The notes under the pieces are model-generated. The model was not told the origin of the DNA. It searched no databases and was given only the letters and a program-made list of their open reading frames with translations. 64,000 bases of DNA, taken from positions 85,631,501 through 85,695,500 of the forward strand of contig NC_088915.1 in the NCBI RefSeq assembly GCF_963576675.1, in the 5' to 3' direction. This DNA is from Euphorbia lathyris (Eukaryota > Streptophyta > Magnoliopsida > Malpighiales > Euphorbiaceae). Both the position numbers and the translations under genes were made by a program. Shown here piece after piece: positions 10,251 to 20,740 of this stretch (its first letter is position 1; each line of letters begins with the position of its first letter).

Positions 10251-10770
10251 ATCGTAGACTAGGGTAGCTGTTTAGCCATTATCCCCACGATCTTGAAATG
10301 GGGTAGCTGTTTAGCCATTATCCCCGCAATCTTGAAATAGGGTAGCTGTTTAGCCATTATCCCCGCGATCTTGAAATAGGGTAGCTGTTTAGCCACTATC
10401 CCCACAGTCGTAAATCAGGGTAGCTGTTTAGCCATTATCCCCGTGATCTTGAAATAGGGTAGCTGTTTAGCCATTATCCCCGCCATCTTGAAATAGGGTA
10501 GCTGTTTAGCCATTATCCCCACGGTCGTAAATCAGGGTAGCTGTTTAGCCATTATCCCCGTGATCTTGAAATAGGGTAGCTATTTAGCCATTATCCCCGC
10601 GATCTTGAAATAGGGTAGCTGTTTAGCCATTATCCCCACAGTCGTAAATCAGGGTAGCTGTTTAGCCATTATCCCCGCAATCTTGAAATAGGGTAGCTGT
10701 TTAGCCATTATCCCCGCGGTCATAAACTAGGGTAGCTATTTAGCCATTATCCCCGCGGTCGTGAACTAGG
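10251..10770. repeat. 39-bp minisatellite, type b (about 13 units)
   Basis: Units of 39 bp read GGGTAGCTGTTTAGCCATTA then TCCCCGCGATCTTGAAATA, with some units carrying CAGTCGTAAATCA instead. The AGCCATT core and the period are shared with type a, so both come from one ancestral unit. The region 10771-10957 after it is unique sequence leading to the polypurine tract. Confidence 0.95.
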
Positions 10771-10940
10771 GTGCAGCCCGAAGCAGAGTCTGATGCAGTT
10801 GGAGAGCCACGCCGGAGCGCGCAGCGCAAAGGTCAGGTATGTTTCCTCCTACTCGTTACGTGTCTTTTACTTTTATATGTTTTACATTGCATGTGTTACG
10901 TTAGCAAAAGTTTTCGAACCACACACATCATTGTCAAAAT

Positions 10941-10957
10941 AGAAAAGTAGGGGCAAC
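10941..10957 (+). other. Polypurine tract of element 1
   Basis: AGAAAAGTAGGGGCAAC lies directly before the TG that opens LTR-A. A near-identical purine tract precedes LTR-B (20722-20740), and its reverse complement flanks LTR-D at 39051. In LTR retrotransposons such a tract primes plus-strand DNA synthesis. Confidence 0.8.
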
Positions 10958-11339
10958 TGTAAACACCGAGTCGGAGGACCTGTGACGAAAACCCGAAACA
11001 AGACGATCGAAGCGATTGATTCCGGAAGTTTTGAAAAATATATAAAGAATAATAAGCTGAGGAAAATTAACGGCACGGCGCGGGCACACAACGGCATCCC
11101 GCACGCGGACGACGATGGTCGAACGCCCGCTTGACGGCTCGAGATGTGCGCGCGGCGTCCGTCGGACGCACCGCGAGTTGCACGCTCTCGACGCCCGAGC
11201 AATGCCTGGGACCGTCGGCGGTGCGCGCCCTCGTGGGCCGTTGAGCACACGTGCCTGGCAGCACGGGGCGCGCGTTCGGCGGCCGCGACGTGCGAGCGTC
11301 TACGGAGCGCACGCTTCCGACGGCGCGGGGCATGCCCCG

Positions 11340-11535
11340 AGGGTCGCCGGGCGGGCACCCAACCACGTCGGGCGAACGCCCGACGAGGGTTGGGCGCGGG
11401 CGCCCAACCTCGCGTTGGGCGCTCGCCCAGCGCCGTTGGGCGATCGGTCAACGAAAGTTGGGCGATCGCCCAACATTGTTGGGCGGCCGCCCAACCACAA
11501 TGGGCGACGCCCAATTTTTTTTGGGCGTCGCCCAT
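11340..11535. repeat. GTTGGGCG-NN-CGCCCAAC palindrome array in U3 of LTR-A
   Basis: Successive copies of short palindromes of the form TTGGGCG..CGCCCAA follow one another, with the middle two bases varying (GATCG, GGCCG, GACG). The segment is CpG-rich and sits just upstream of the TATA box. Equivalent arrays are in LTR-B (20925-21090), LTR-C (23800-24175), LTR-D (38378-38640), LTR-E (50310-50615) and LTR-F (53100-53312). Confidence 0.9.
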
Positions 11536-11555
11536 TGTTCCGGGATCCGTTTCCC

Positions 11556-11562
11556 TATATAA
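11556..11562 (+). promoter_or_regulatory. TATA box of LTR-A
   Basis: TATATAA lies between GGGATCCGT and ACGGATCCC, so it falls in the loop of an imperfect inverted repeat. Transcription would start about 30 bp downstream and define the R region. Confidence 0.7.
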
Positions 11563-13893
11563 GGGCACGGATCCCAAAGTGAAAGGGGAGGATTTTTTTG
11601 GAAGAGGAAAACTTTCTCACTCTAAACATTTTTAGAGAGAGAGAGTGGATTTTTTTGAGAAAAATATTTTTTTTCTCAAAAATTCCAAATTTCCTAAGTT
11701 CAATTTTTACTAAATTTTCATTAAAAAACGGAAGCTCTCGGTTCGTGGAATCAATCGGCTTCGATTGTCAGATACCGAATTAAAGGTATTATCCGAGGAC
11801 TAGAATCTTTATTTTATCTCTCTCCTTCTATTTATTTTTTATGTTATAGTTTTTTATTCCTTTAGTCATTTATTTATTTTGTCAGCATATTTATTTAATT
11901 TTCGTTTCGTGTTAAGTAAAATTCGGTTTTGTTTTAAAATAAAAACCTCGTTTTGACATCCCAATACGAACCGTGATCCGATAAAAAGGTAGTTCGGGTG
12001 TCGAAAACGTTGTAATTATAAGTTTTTTAATTTAAAAGAAATTTCCAAATAATGTTTTAAAATAAAAACATCGTTTTAGGAACTTCCGTTTTCGACTATG
12101 ATCCATTTTCGGTAGTTCGGAAGTCCAAAACGATTGAATTAGATTTAATTTAAGGCTTTTGAACAAATCTGGAAAATATTGGAGTGCTGCTGTAATTTGC
12201 CAATTCTGTCACTAAAGGCTGTTTACCGACGGATTTTCCGTCGGTAAATCTGCCAATGTAAAAAATGCCATTTCAGTCCATTTTTCTTAACTTTTAGACT
12301 TTTAATCCTTAGTGTATATATATATATGATTATGTAATACATGTTTTTCAACTTATTTTAGAACTTTAGTATATATATCTATTTTAGAATATTTGTATAT
12401 CTCTTTTTATTCTATTTTGGAATATAAGTATAAATATATATATATATATATATGTATTTCCCTTTTTTATTAACTTAGGTTATATTTAAACATTAGTTAC
12501 TTGATATTTTGAGAAATAATGAATCGACATTAGCATATGGTATTTTTGATATTTAAACTATATTAATTATGTATATATATGTATAGTTTTTTTAGAATAT
12601 TTGGGTTATTTTAGTGATTATTGAGTTAAATTATTTTTAGATAAGTATTACTTTCTTAGTTATAGGATTTACTTATTATTTTCACATTTCAAAGTATAAG
12701 ATATATTGTGTTTATTATCTTCATATACATATGGTGATTTTTGGTTAAATCTTATTTTCTTATCTTCCTTTTTGATTTAAATGTATACATATATATATAT
12801 ATATATATGGTCTAAAACCATTTTCTTTATTCTTTTGGCCCATTCATGGGTCCATGTTTCAAAAGGGCTTCATTTGAGTGTAAATGTTAGTTTATTGTAA
12901 TTATAATAGTTAAAGAGTCCATTAAATAAGTGGGGAAAATAAGTCACAAAAAGAGAGTTTTCAATTAAATTATTTAAGCTAATGAGCTTTCTTAGATCTC
13001 TAATGTAGATAAATAGAGTCGTTTTGGTTGATATTTCAAATCGTCTTCAAAACACCACGTTTTAAAACCTTAGTCCGTTCCAACGATGGATTAAGCGAAC
13101 ATTGTAATCAAAATCGTTTTCTTTGTTAATAATGGAGATTTTGAATCGCTTTCTTAATGAATTTGTACAAAATAAAATTGACTTGTATGTTTAACCACGT
13201 TTTCTTATTAAAAGGCTTTTAATTTAACGTTTTCAATTACTCGAGTCGTTCCAACGACGATTCGGGTAGGCTTCATCAAACGGGGTTTTAAAACGCACCC
13301 AAATCGTTCCAACGGCGATTAAGGTGCGAACCATGTAATAAACATCGTTTTGGGGAAATAAGTTAATGTAGAATAGACACACAACATAGCATTTAAATAC
13401 GGTCGTAAATAAATCACTTCTTTCTTCCCCCTCTCTGTGTATGTATAAACATAAATGGGTGATTCTTTACTGATGTGGCTTTTCAATATCATATGCTCAA
13501 AATGGTTTCCAAAAAGAGAAAGAAAAGGGTTTCAAATGAATTTTAAACTTAAAGAAGTATACGATTAGTCCGTTATCGCCTAACATGCTGAGTAGGAGGC
13601 CGGTGGTTCATAACCGGGCGATGTCGGGGTGCCTAGTAGCCTTTCTCCGAAAAGGAGCTAGCCTTCTTGGCTCGTACCTAAGTTTCCCGAACCCACACCG
13701 GTCTCCCGCAAGGGATCGGTGTTCATTTTCCCATTCGTGGGTGGCAACTCTTCCATATCTCCGAGCTCCGGTCCTACCGAGCAGCTTGATTCCGCGATTG
13801 GTTGCTTTCGGCGCCAATCACCGCTTACGTCGCCATGAGGTTGTCCACCCCCCGGTCCGCCCGGGAGATTAGGCCGCGACACCTCGTCTAACA

Positions 13894-14369
13894 GTAGTGC
13901 TAGAACATTTAACCTTTGTTGTACCTTTAACCCTCTAACCACATTACAACCCTAATTAGAGGCTGTTTTTGATATCATCGGAGTCATGTAGCATAGTAGA
14001 GGAACTCGGATGAACGTGCAAAATCAGTGTAATCCTAAGCAAGAACATAAGCCGAGAGTAAACACTTTAGCCACCAAAATTGTGTGAATGAGTGAACTAC
14101 CTATGGTGAGGTGTTTTACTTAGCGATCCCCTTAAACTCGTTTAATTGAACATGTGTCCATTTGCTTAAAACTATGACCCATGATAATTGAAATGCGGCT
14201 TTTGGATATCGTGTCTCTACTTTGTATTTTCGAATGCATGTAATTACAGATGCTCAAAGTTGTGTCAAGCACCTAGTCAAACCAGGAGGTTTTCTAGCTT
14301 GCTTGTGATGGCGGGTTTAGTTTTTTTAGTTTACTTGGGGACAAGTAAAGTTTTAAGTGCGAGGAGGTT
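13894..14369 (+). mobile_element. 3' internal end of a second, probably Athila-like gypsy element
   Basis: This stretch holds no convincing ORF. It ends with GGGACAAGTAAAGTTTTAAG and a purine-rich GAGGAGGTT, the kind of text found just before the 3' LTR of Athila-type elements (a GGGACAAG...TTTAAGT.GGGGG tract). It joins directly to the end of LTR-A at 13893/13894, so element 1 was inserted into this element or the two were joined later. The lineage call comes from remembered motifs only. Confidence 0.5.
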
Positions 14370-14518
14370 TGATAGGGGTCAAAAACCCCTATCTTTGGGT
14401 ACGGTTTTAGGACGGGTTTTAGAGTTATTTGGTTAATAAGCGAGCAATTCTCGCATTTAAATTCTTTTGTGTGAGTTAGTTAGGAATTGGAAACGTTCTA
14501 TTTACTTTTCGTCGTTTA

Positions 14519-15876
14519 TGTTGAAACACCTTTCCACAAGATTTTGATTTGACAAAATTAATTAAGTGAAAGTAAATATTCTACAACACACTAAGTTTAA
14601 ATGCTTTGGCTTATTGTTACTAATGTGTTTGTTCAATGTTGAGTTTATAATTTATCATAAGACATAAAGATCATAAGGCTCAAGCCCTATATGGAAGTCA
14701 AGGCCCAAGTCAAACAAACCCAAAATCACTCAGCCCGCGTGTCTTCAAAACGTTGCCGTTTAAGTAATGGGACGCATGCTGAGTAAAGAAGGATCGAGAA
14801 AATCCACGAAGACAACTTCGGTATGAAGCTGCTGAGCTGTCTCGACAAAACGTACAAGACAGCTGATGACCATAAGACAGCTTCCAGACAAAGTATTTCC
14901 TCTTTAAGTAAAAACCAGAAGACACAGCAAGCTGTCTGGTTGACATTACCCAAAATAGAGGAACATACTGTCACACTGACCGAAGAACAGAAGACGCTGG
15001 AATCTAATTGGCTAAAGAGAACTGCTGGCAGACTCAGTGAAAATGACTTGTAGCCGTTTCCCTCCAACGGTTATTTCGAAATTCGAAATAACCAGAAGCT
15101 CTCATAGCTCTCTATAAATAGAGCATTCAGAATCCACATTCCATAGAGAACTTTGAGCAAAAAGCCGTTACGCTGACCAAATGTATACAAAAGTTCTCCA
15201 TCAGAAGCAAAGCAAAATTCTTACACTACAAAGTCTATTCATTTGTGTAAAAGTCTAGAGTGATTGTTTTTCAATCATCTAAGGTGTTCTAGCAATTGTT
15301 GTTTAGGACAAAATCTTTATCATTTCTAGAAGTAGAAAGGAGAGGCTGAGTACTCGGTTTTAAGTACTCAGCGGAGAGATTAGGATTGAGTAGAAGTATA
15401 GAGGAAGGTACTCTTGTCATACTCAATTGCTGATATTGTACAAGGTTTGAGGCTCTACCTTTAAAGAGCTCAGTAGAGAATTTGAAATCTCGGAAGTGTT
15501 CCGGGGACAGGACATAGGCTTAGAAGAAGCCGAACCTGGATAAATCTGCTGAGTGAAGTATTTCTAAACCTTAACTCCTTATTTACATTGCTTGCTTAAA
15601 ACAAACTAAAACTGACCAAGTAAAAGAGGTCAAGCTGAGTTGTGCGCTACTAACGAGAAGGTTCAGGAATATACTCTAAGTGCTATTTCCTGACCTAAAC
15701 AACGAAGCTGTCCTAGTCACTAGTTAACTAAGCCAGTGTCTTGCTGAGTGCTAAGCGCCGCTGTTAGATAAACTTTTCTTAAAGAAAAGAAATCTGCCTA
15801 AATTATTTTAAAAAGGTAAAATAGTTCCTAACCCCCCCCCTTGGAACTATATTTGCAACCTTACAAGGGACCAACA
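14519..15876 (+). repeat. Solo LTR of a Ty1/copia-type element
   Basis: The segment opens TGTTGAAACACC and ends GGGACCAACA, forming a TGTTG/CAACA terminal inverted repeat. The flanking five bases are gttta on the left and gtata on the right, a target duplication with one mismatch. Inside are a palindrome GGTTATTTCGAA/TTCGAAATAACC around 15069-15093, TATAAATA at 15113-15120 and a C-run near 15831-15840 typical of copia LTR ends. No internal copia domains follow. A start at 14637 (TGTTGAG) is possible but lacks a matching duplication. Confidence 0.6.
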
Positions 15877-16135
15877 GTATAGGCTCGTTTTATGATCAAT
15901 TTAGGCAAATACGGCCGAAATAGCATGCATAGTAGAATTCCGTTATCTTTTGAAGCTAATTGGTCCGTCAAAAGTCGCACCAAACGAAGCGTTTGCTTAA
16001 AATAGGCGATTGACGGATCAATTTGGCTTTTGGACTAACGTTTTCCGGAGTTTTTATGTGTGTGCAGGTGTAAGTTCGGACGAAAAAGGGCATAGAACTC
16101 ATCAAGCTTGAATCGAGCACGCTTCGGGCGAAAAC

Positions 16136-16365
16136 GCTCGGCGAGTAGGGCCCCACGGGCCATTTCTGCTCGCCGAGCAGGTTATGCCTGCTCGCCGAGC
16201 AGACCGCCAAAGGCCTGCTCGGCGAGCAGGGCGTCAGGCGCCTGCTCGGCGAGCAGGAGCCTGCTTGCCGAGCAGGCCACCAGGCGCCTGCTCGGCGAGT
16301 AGGGGTCTGCTCGGCGCGAGCAGCCCTGCTCGCCGAGCAGCCTTCCCTGCTCGGCGAGCAGCCCT
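16136..16365. repeat. CTGCTCGGCGAGCAG palindrome cluster
   Basis: About nine copies of the 15-bp palindrome CTGCTCG(C/G)CGAGCAG, intact or nearly so, are packed in 230 bp. Spacers are GC-rich. The cluster is about 115 bp upstream of the LTR TATA box at 16479, so it lies in U3. Long open frames over it (ARRAG- and CSPSR-type repeats) come from the repeat. Confidence 0.85.
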
Positions 16366-16478
16366 GCGGGAGTTGGTCAAAAAGACCAATTCCGCCCCCA
16401 CGAAGCCACGTTCGGCCCCACGTCTTCCTACACCAACGAGGACACAAAAATAGGTAAAAACGAGGCCCGAGACGCGTC

Positions 16479-16486
16479 TATAAATA
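16479..16486 (+). promoter_or_regulatory. TATA box of the Athila-like LTR
   Basis: TATAAATA in the context GCGTCTATAAATAGGA, directly downstream of the GC palindromes, is a strong plant core-promoter match. Confidence 0.6.
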
Positions 16487-17433
16487 GGATTTTTCCATTG
16501 TAATTAGATATCTTTCGTTTTTGTAAATTATTTTAGCTTTCCCCTTGTAATTCCTCTCCATCTTCTCCATCTTCCTCAACCTCCATTGAAGCTCCTTCAA
16601 AGCTTTTTCTCGAGGAATTATCAAGGTCCGTCCTTAAGATCAAGTCGCCGGCTGCAGAGTAAACAGGTTCCCTGAAAGGGATTTTTGTATCTCCTTTTAT
16701 CTTTCCATGTTTGTACTCTTTGATACAGTTGCCGAACTTGACTTATTGTATCTTGTGACAATTATCTTCGCCTTTAATAATAATTTAGCTCTTGTTTTGT
16801 TCTATGATTATTTGTCTAATCTCTGTCTTACGCTTTATTCAATTGGTTTAACTCATTCAAAAACCCCAAAATCTAGTAGGCACATATTGCGAGCTGAATC
16901 TGACCTAGTCAGAGCCTAGGAGATTGACGACCTCTTAGTTGATTAAGCGCCAATTTACTGAGCCTTAGACCTAGTTTCGGCCTTAGGGAATCACGCGCTA
17001 GGAACCTCAGGAGGGTAAGTAGGGTTAATCGCCTTGAATACAAGTGACTCAGATTAGGTTTTTATTCAATAGACTTGATAATCTATCTTTATTATTATCG
17101 TTCATACCATGTTCCTTCGAATAGTTTCATTAATGAAAGATCAATTAGGGGTAGAGTAACTTAGTTAGGCGTAGAATAACTTAGTTAGAATTAGATAACT
17201 TAGCTAGGATTAGTATAATTCAACCTAGGAGTAGATTAGTTTAAACAAACCAACTCAAAACCCCCTAAGCCTAGATAACATCCAAGATCGAGTAGCTCGG
17301 TACTTGCAGAAATAAATCATGTGGACGATAACCTGGACTTAAACCAGAAATTTATTACTTGATAACGACGGGGTACACTTATCCCTTAGTGAGTTCTCAT
17401 CTCGAGTTAGGTGAGGGTGCATTAAGCACTCAC

Positions 17434-19631
17434 CAGGATCTCCTCACGACCAAAAACCGCAGCAACAGCCTCCACTGAGAACACGTCCGCCCCGGGATCC
17501 ACGTCCATCGCAACCTCGGGAGGGTCCGCCGGAGTCAATAACATCGATAAATAGCGGGCGCGACCCCCTGCATGGTCCCACACATCCCGAGGGGCAAATC
17601 GGCTAGTCAAATCGCGACAAATGTCCGACAAGAGCATGGTCCTCACCGCAAAACATGGATGCAGGAATCTCGCCAGGTGTCCAATGCGAGGCGCTAACCC
17701 CGGTGATGCCCCGGTCGCCCAAGTACCATGCCCACGCACAGGGACTTGTAAGTACGCACTGCTGCCCCTGGATGCGGGTAACGTAAGCGTAATCGGGACT
17801 AAAGTCGAGGTCGTCCCATCTAAATCGAATTTGAAAAAAAAGAGAAAAGAGAAGAGTCAGGTGTGATCGAACGAAAATCGAGAATAGTTAGAAGGTATTC
17901 ACCTGTCCTAAGGTCCACGAGTCGATCCATGCTAGGAATCGCGCCACTGTCCGCCCCTCCTCGGCCTCCAAATCAAAATCACTCCACCGCGCCATGAGTG
18001 GAAGCCTAACCACACGCGGCCGGCTCCTGCGGGTGCACGGAAGAATCCGCCTCTCTTAGGCCCAAACCTGCTCGTAGAAACGGATGTCAAAAGCAGAAAT
18101 CGCCAAAAGAATAAGGAGACAAGCCAATGATAGACGACGTACCAGGAGGGCAAAGGTATAACCACCGAAATCCTTGCGCTTCCGGAAAGTCAAATCCAGG
18201 AACTTGTACAGAAAAGCCAAGCCGGCTCCTGCCCAATCATAAGACGACACCGCATCCAAATCACGGAATGCCTGGATAAGACCCGCATGTATCGTCCCGC
18301 TCTTAGTGCGGAAGATCGTCTCGCCCAAGGCATATAGAAGAAAGCTGCGAACGGCCTGATCCGTGTCGTCTCGGCCGTAGAAGTCCCTGCGACTCAGTAA
18401 TCCGTAGGTAGTAATAAACTTCGCCGGGGTGGACTTAACACCCGTATAGACTCCTGGTCCAATCAGAGCAGCTAACTCGGCACGGTCAACCCAGGGACAC
18501 ACCATGTCAAAGAAGAGGGGAACCGGGATACCGCTACCCTGCAATCCGGTCAGCAAGGAGAAGTCGCGGGGTGAGATCGTCATCTCCCCGAACGAGAAGT
18601 GGAAAGTATGGGTCGAGTCTACCCATCTCTCACATAAGGCGTGAAGGTCGAACCGGTCGCACACTTCGTTGGCGCGAGGCAACGCCAGGATGAAAGGCTC
18701 GAAGCCCAACTCTCGTACCCGGGCTTTAGCCGCCGGGCTAAGCATGGCATACCAGATATGAATCTCCTCGGTGGTCCCGGAAATACCAATGACCTGGAAG
18801 GAACGGAACGGGTAAGGAAAAGGCCAAACTAAAGTCATTACTCCTCGAGAACCTCGTGTCTATGCCTACGTCTAATAAAGATTTGTTAACCTGGTTATTC
18901 TTTCGGTTATGTTTAAACCTAGAAGTTCCTATCAGTTAGGATCGTTACTTTGTGAGATTTCATTCGTAGGATCATTTGTATAGAATTTAATTGATTCATT
19001 ATTCTTTGATGTCCCATTCTCCTGCGTGTTTGCAAGGAGGTTAATCCAATTCTAGTTTGGGTTAAAAGCATTTAATCTAGTCGTTTATTTTTTACTATTC
19101 ACGTGCACTATTCACGTTTTTACTATTCACATTTTACTATTCATGTTTTGCTATTCACGTTTTCACTATTCAAGGTTTTACTATTCACGTGCACTATTCA
19201 CGTTTTACTATTCACGTGCACTATTCACGTTTTACCTTGCAATTAGCATGCATCATTCACGTTTTTCACTATTCACGTGCACTATTCACATTTTTACGGT
19301 TGGCATGCATTGTTCATATTTTTACTATTCACATGCATATAGTCCCCATTCTTTCGAAAAATAAATAAAACATTGTTCACGTGCATAGAAATTCGCGTTT
19401 GCTAACTAAAGGTCTTCTAAACGGCTTAGAGGTTAGCATGCAAATGATGTTCAAAATAGGGCTACTAAAGCCTAGAAGTCTGGTCAAAGGATAAAAGAGT
19501 AAAGGGGTACTTACCGGATTAATGTTGGTCCGACTCAGATGAGAAGCAGGATGCTGAAAGGGGACCACTCTAGTCAGGTTCTCGAAACCCGCATCCATAC
19601 CCTTCGTGCCATCGTATTTATCCGAACCCAT
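17434..19631 (-). pseudogene. Antisense PMD gene of element 2, exons 1-4, degraded
   Basis: Minus-strand exons are 19515-19631, 18143-18793, 17903-18067 and 17434-17830; exons 5 and 6 are lost. Exon 1 reads MGSDKYDGTKGMDAG, homologous to element 1; an in-frame ATG at 19646 is an alternative start. Exon 2 is intact at 217 codons, with EEIHIWYAML and ISPRDFSLLTGLQG. Defects follow. Exon 3 has TAA where element 3 has a tyrosine codon (VWAYERR). The intron 3 acceptor is AA instead of AG at 17831-17832. Exon 4 has one extra A near 17652. The gene is therefore dead here, but its layout confirms the six-exon model. Confidence 0.85.
19085..19345. repeat. ACTATTCACGTG repeats in PMD intron 1 of element 2
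   Basis: Imperfect copies of ACTATTCACGTTTT and ACTATTCACGTGC fill this part of the intron between 18794 and 19514. The motif is the same as in element 1, though the order of copies differs. Confidence 0.8.
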
Positions 19632-19710
19632 CAAAAGAATGCTCAAAGTTAGAAGCTAGAGAGAGAGAGAAGAGAGAGAAGGTGTGGGATTGAAATGAAA
19701 CCCCACGACC

Positions 19711-19717
19711 TTATATA
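19711..19717 (-). promoter_or_regulatory. TATA box of the element 2 PMD gene
   Basis: TATATAA on the minus strand, 80 bp upstream of the ATG at 19631, matches the element 1 arrangement. A GA/CT-rich leader lies between them. Confidence 0.6.
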
Positions 19718-20084
19718 GAAGAAGGGAATGGTATTCCCGTAAATAGCGAAAAAGGTACGAAGTGACATAAAGGTAAAAAGTAAATAATTAATTACCAGGT
19801 GCACAGACCTCCGATTTGTAGCCCGTTTCAGCCTGCGTTTCTGCCAGGAGGTGACCAATACCCTAAGAATATGACTCCAGACAACAGTTGAAATTTTACA
19901 GAACAGTGGCGCCAGTCAAAATACAGACAATAGTCAACAGAAAAATAATTCTTAGTCTGAAGTGTTCCAGACAAAAAGATAAGGACGTTCCTATCAAACA
20001 ACTCAAATACCGAGACAATAGCTCCAGTGAAAATACAGACGATAGTGTTTTAGAATTCAGAATTGCTAGAAAGAACCTTTTTGC

Positions 20085-20455
20085 TTTTGAGCCATCTTAC
20101 CTACGGTCCTACGGTTCACGGCCGGGTTTGCTTTTGAGCCATCTTACCTACGGTCCACGGCCGAGGTTGCTTTTGAGCCATCTTACCTACGGTCCACGAC
20201 CGAGGTTGCTTTTGAGCCATCTTACCTACGGTCCACGACCGAGGTTGCTTTTGAGCCATCTTACCTTCGATCCACGACTGAGGTTGCTTTTGAGCCATCT
20301 TACCTATGGTCCACGACCGAGGTAGCTTTTGAGCCATCTTACCTTCGGTCCACGACCGAGGTTGCTTTTGAGCCATCCTACCTACGGTCCACGACCGAGG
20401 TTGCTTTTGAGCCTTCTTACCTTTGGTCCACGACCGAGGTTGCTTTTGAGCCATT
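20085..20455. repeat. 39-bp minisatellite, type c (about 9.5 units)
   Basis: Units read CTTTTGAGCCATCTTACCTA then CGGTCCACGACCGAGGTTG, 39 bp. The inverted repeat CGGTC cac GACCG is kept although half of the unit differs from type a. It stands at the same place as the element 1 blocks, between the PMD promoter and the 3' LTR. Confidence 0.95.
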
Positions 20456-20740
20456 TTTACCCGCGATCGATTTAGAGACTAGGGTCGCTAGAAAGAGTTG
20501 TTTACCCGCGGTCGATTTAGGCTAGGATCCTTAAGAAAAAAGTCCGTCGGCAGCCGATTCGAAGGCAAGGATGGAGAGGATCGAAGACGAAGCTGGAGCG
20601 CGCAGCGCAGAGATCAGGTATTCTTCCTCCTACTCTATACGTGTCTTTTACTTTAATATGTTTACATTGCATGTGTTGCGTTAGCAAAAAACGTTTTCAA
20701 AACACACACATCATTGTCAAAATAGGAAAGTAGGGGCAAC

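Larger units (their letters stand above)
1..13893 (+). mobile_element. Element 1: Tat/Ogre-like Ty3/gypsy retrotransposon, 5' part outside the window
   Basis: From left to right there is gag-pol (3-5861), a post-pol hairpin block, an antisense PMD gene, two 39-bp minisatellite blocks, a polypurine tract and the 3' LTR. The domain order PR, G-patch, RT, RNase H, second RNase H, INT is typical of the Tat/Ogre branch of Ty3/gypsy. The 5' LTR, leader and first gag module lie before base 1, so the target-site duplication cannot be checked. The five bases after the LTR are gtagt. The LTR belongs to the same subfamily as LTR-D and LTR-E. Confidence 0.93.
10958..13893 (+). repeat. LTR-A: 3' LTR of element 1
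   Basis: The LTR opens TGTAAACACCGAGTCGG and ends CTCGTCTAACA, 2936 bp. U3 holds a GC-rich palindrome array (11340-11535) and a TATA box at 11556-11562. The middle 1.5 kb is AT-rich with TA microsatellites. A near-perfect hairpin (TTTACCGACGGA...TCCGTCGGTAAA) lies at 12222-12248. The last 330 bp are GC-rich and conserved in all six LTRs. It matches LTR-D and LTR-E much better than LTR-B, LTR-C or LTR-F in the AT-rich middle. Confidence 0.93.
14370..17425 (+). repeat. LTR of the second gypsy element, interrupted by a copia LTR
   Basis: The LTR starts TGATAGGGGTC after the polypurine tract. It resumes after the nested copia LTR at about 15877 (GGCTCGTTTTATGATCAATT). It carries a palindrome cluster, a TATA box TATAAATA at 16479-16486, and near its end the text TTATTACTTGATAACGACGG, as in Athila/Tat LTR ends. 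The right edge is not exact: PMD-gene sequence of element 2 begins at about 17426. No recognisable PBS follows, so this is an end or solo LTR, not a 5' LTR. Confidence 0.55.

Noticed and set aside
9775..10262. Long overlapping ORFs on both strands over the minisatellites (also 19888-20454 and 39874-40338)
   Set aside because: The 39-bp period is a multiple of three, so stops are absent in several frames by arithmetic. No start context, and no conservation of protein over DNA.
9841..10770. CRISPR-like look of regular 39-bp repeats
   Set aside because: There are no unique spacers; units are directly tandem, and the context is a plant retrotransposon.
10882..11635. Arg/Ala/Pro-rich ORFs in U3 of LTRs (also 23462-24153, 38129-39178, 50345-51226, 52761-53500)
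   Set aside because: They arise from the GC-rich palindrome arrays and run across the promoter; overlapping frames on both strands give equally long ORFs.
13585..13942. Recurrent 60-120-residue ORFs near LTR ends (also 23111, 26160, 35961, 47929, 55307)
   Set aside because: They lie in U5, which is conserved as DNA on either strand; frames break freely between copies, so RNA or DNA constraint explains them better.
14823..15053. 76-residue Lys/Thr-rich ORF
   Set aside because: It lies inside the copia-type LTR, overlaps an antisense ORF of similar length and shows no known domain.
14637..15876. Alternative copia LTR start at TGTTGAG (14637)
   Set aside because: The five bases before it (ttcaa) do not match gtata after the end, whereas the 14519 start gives gttta.
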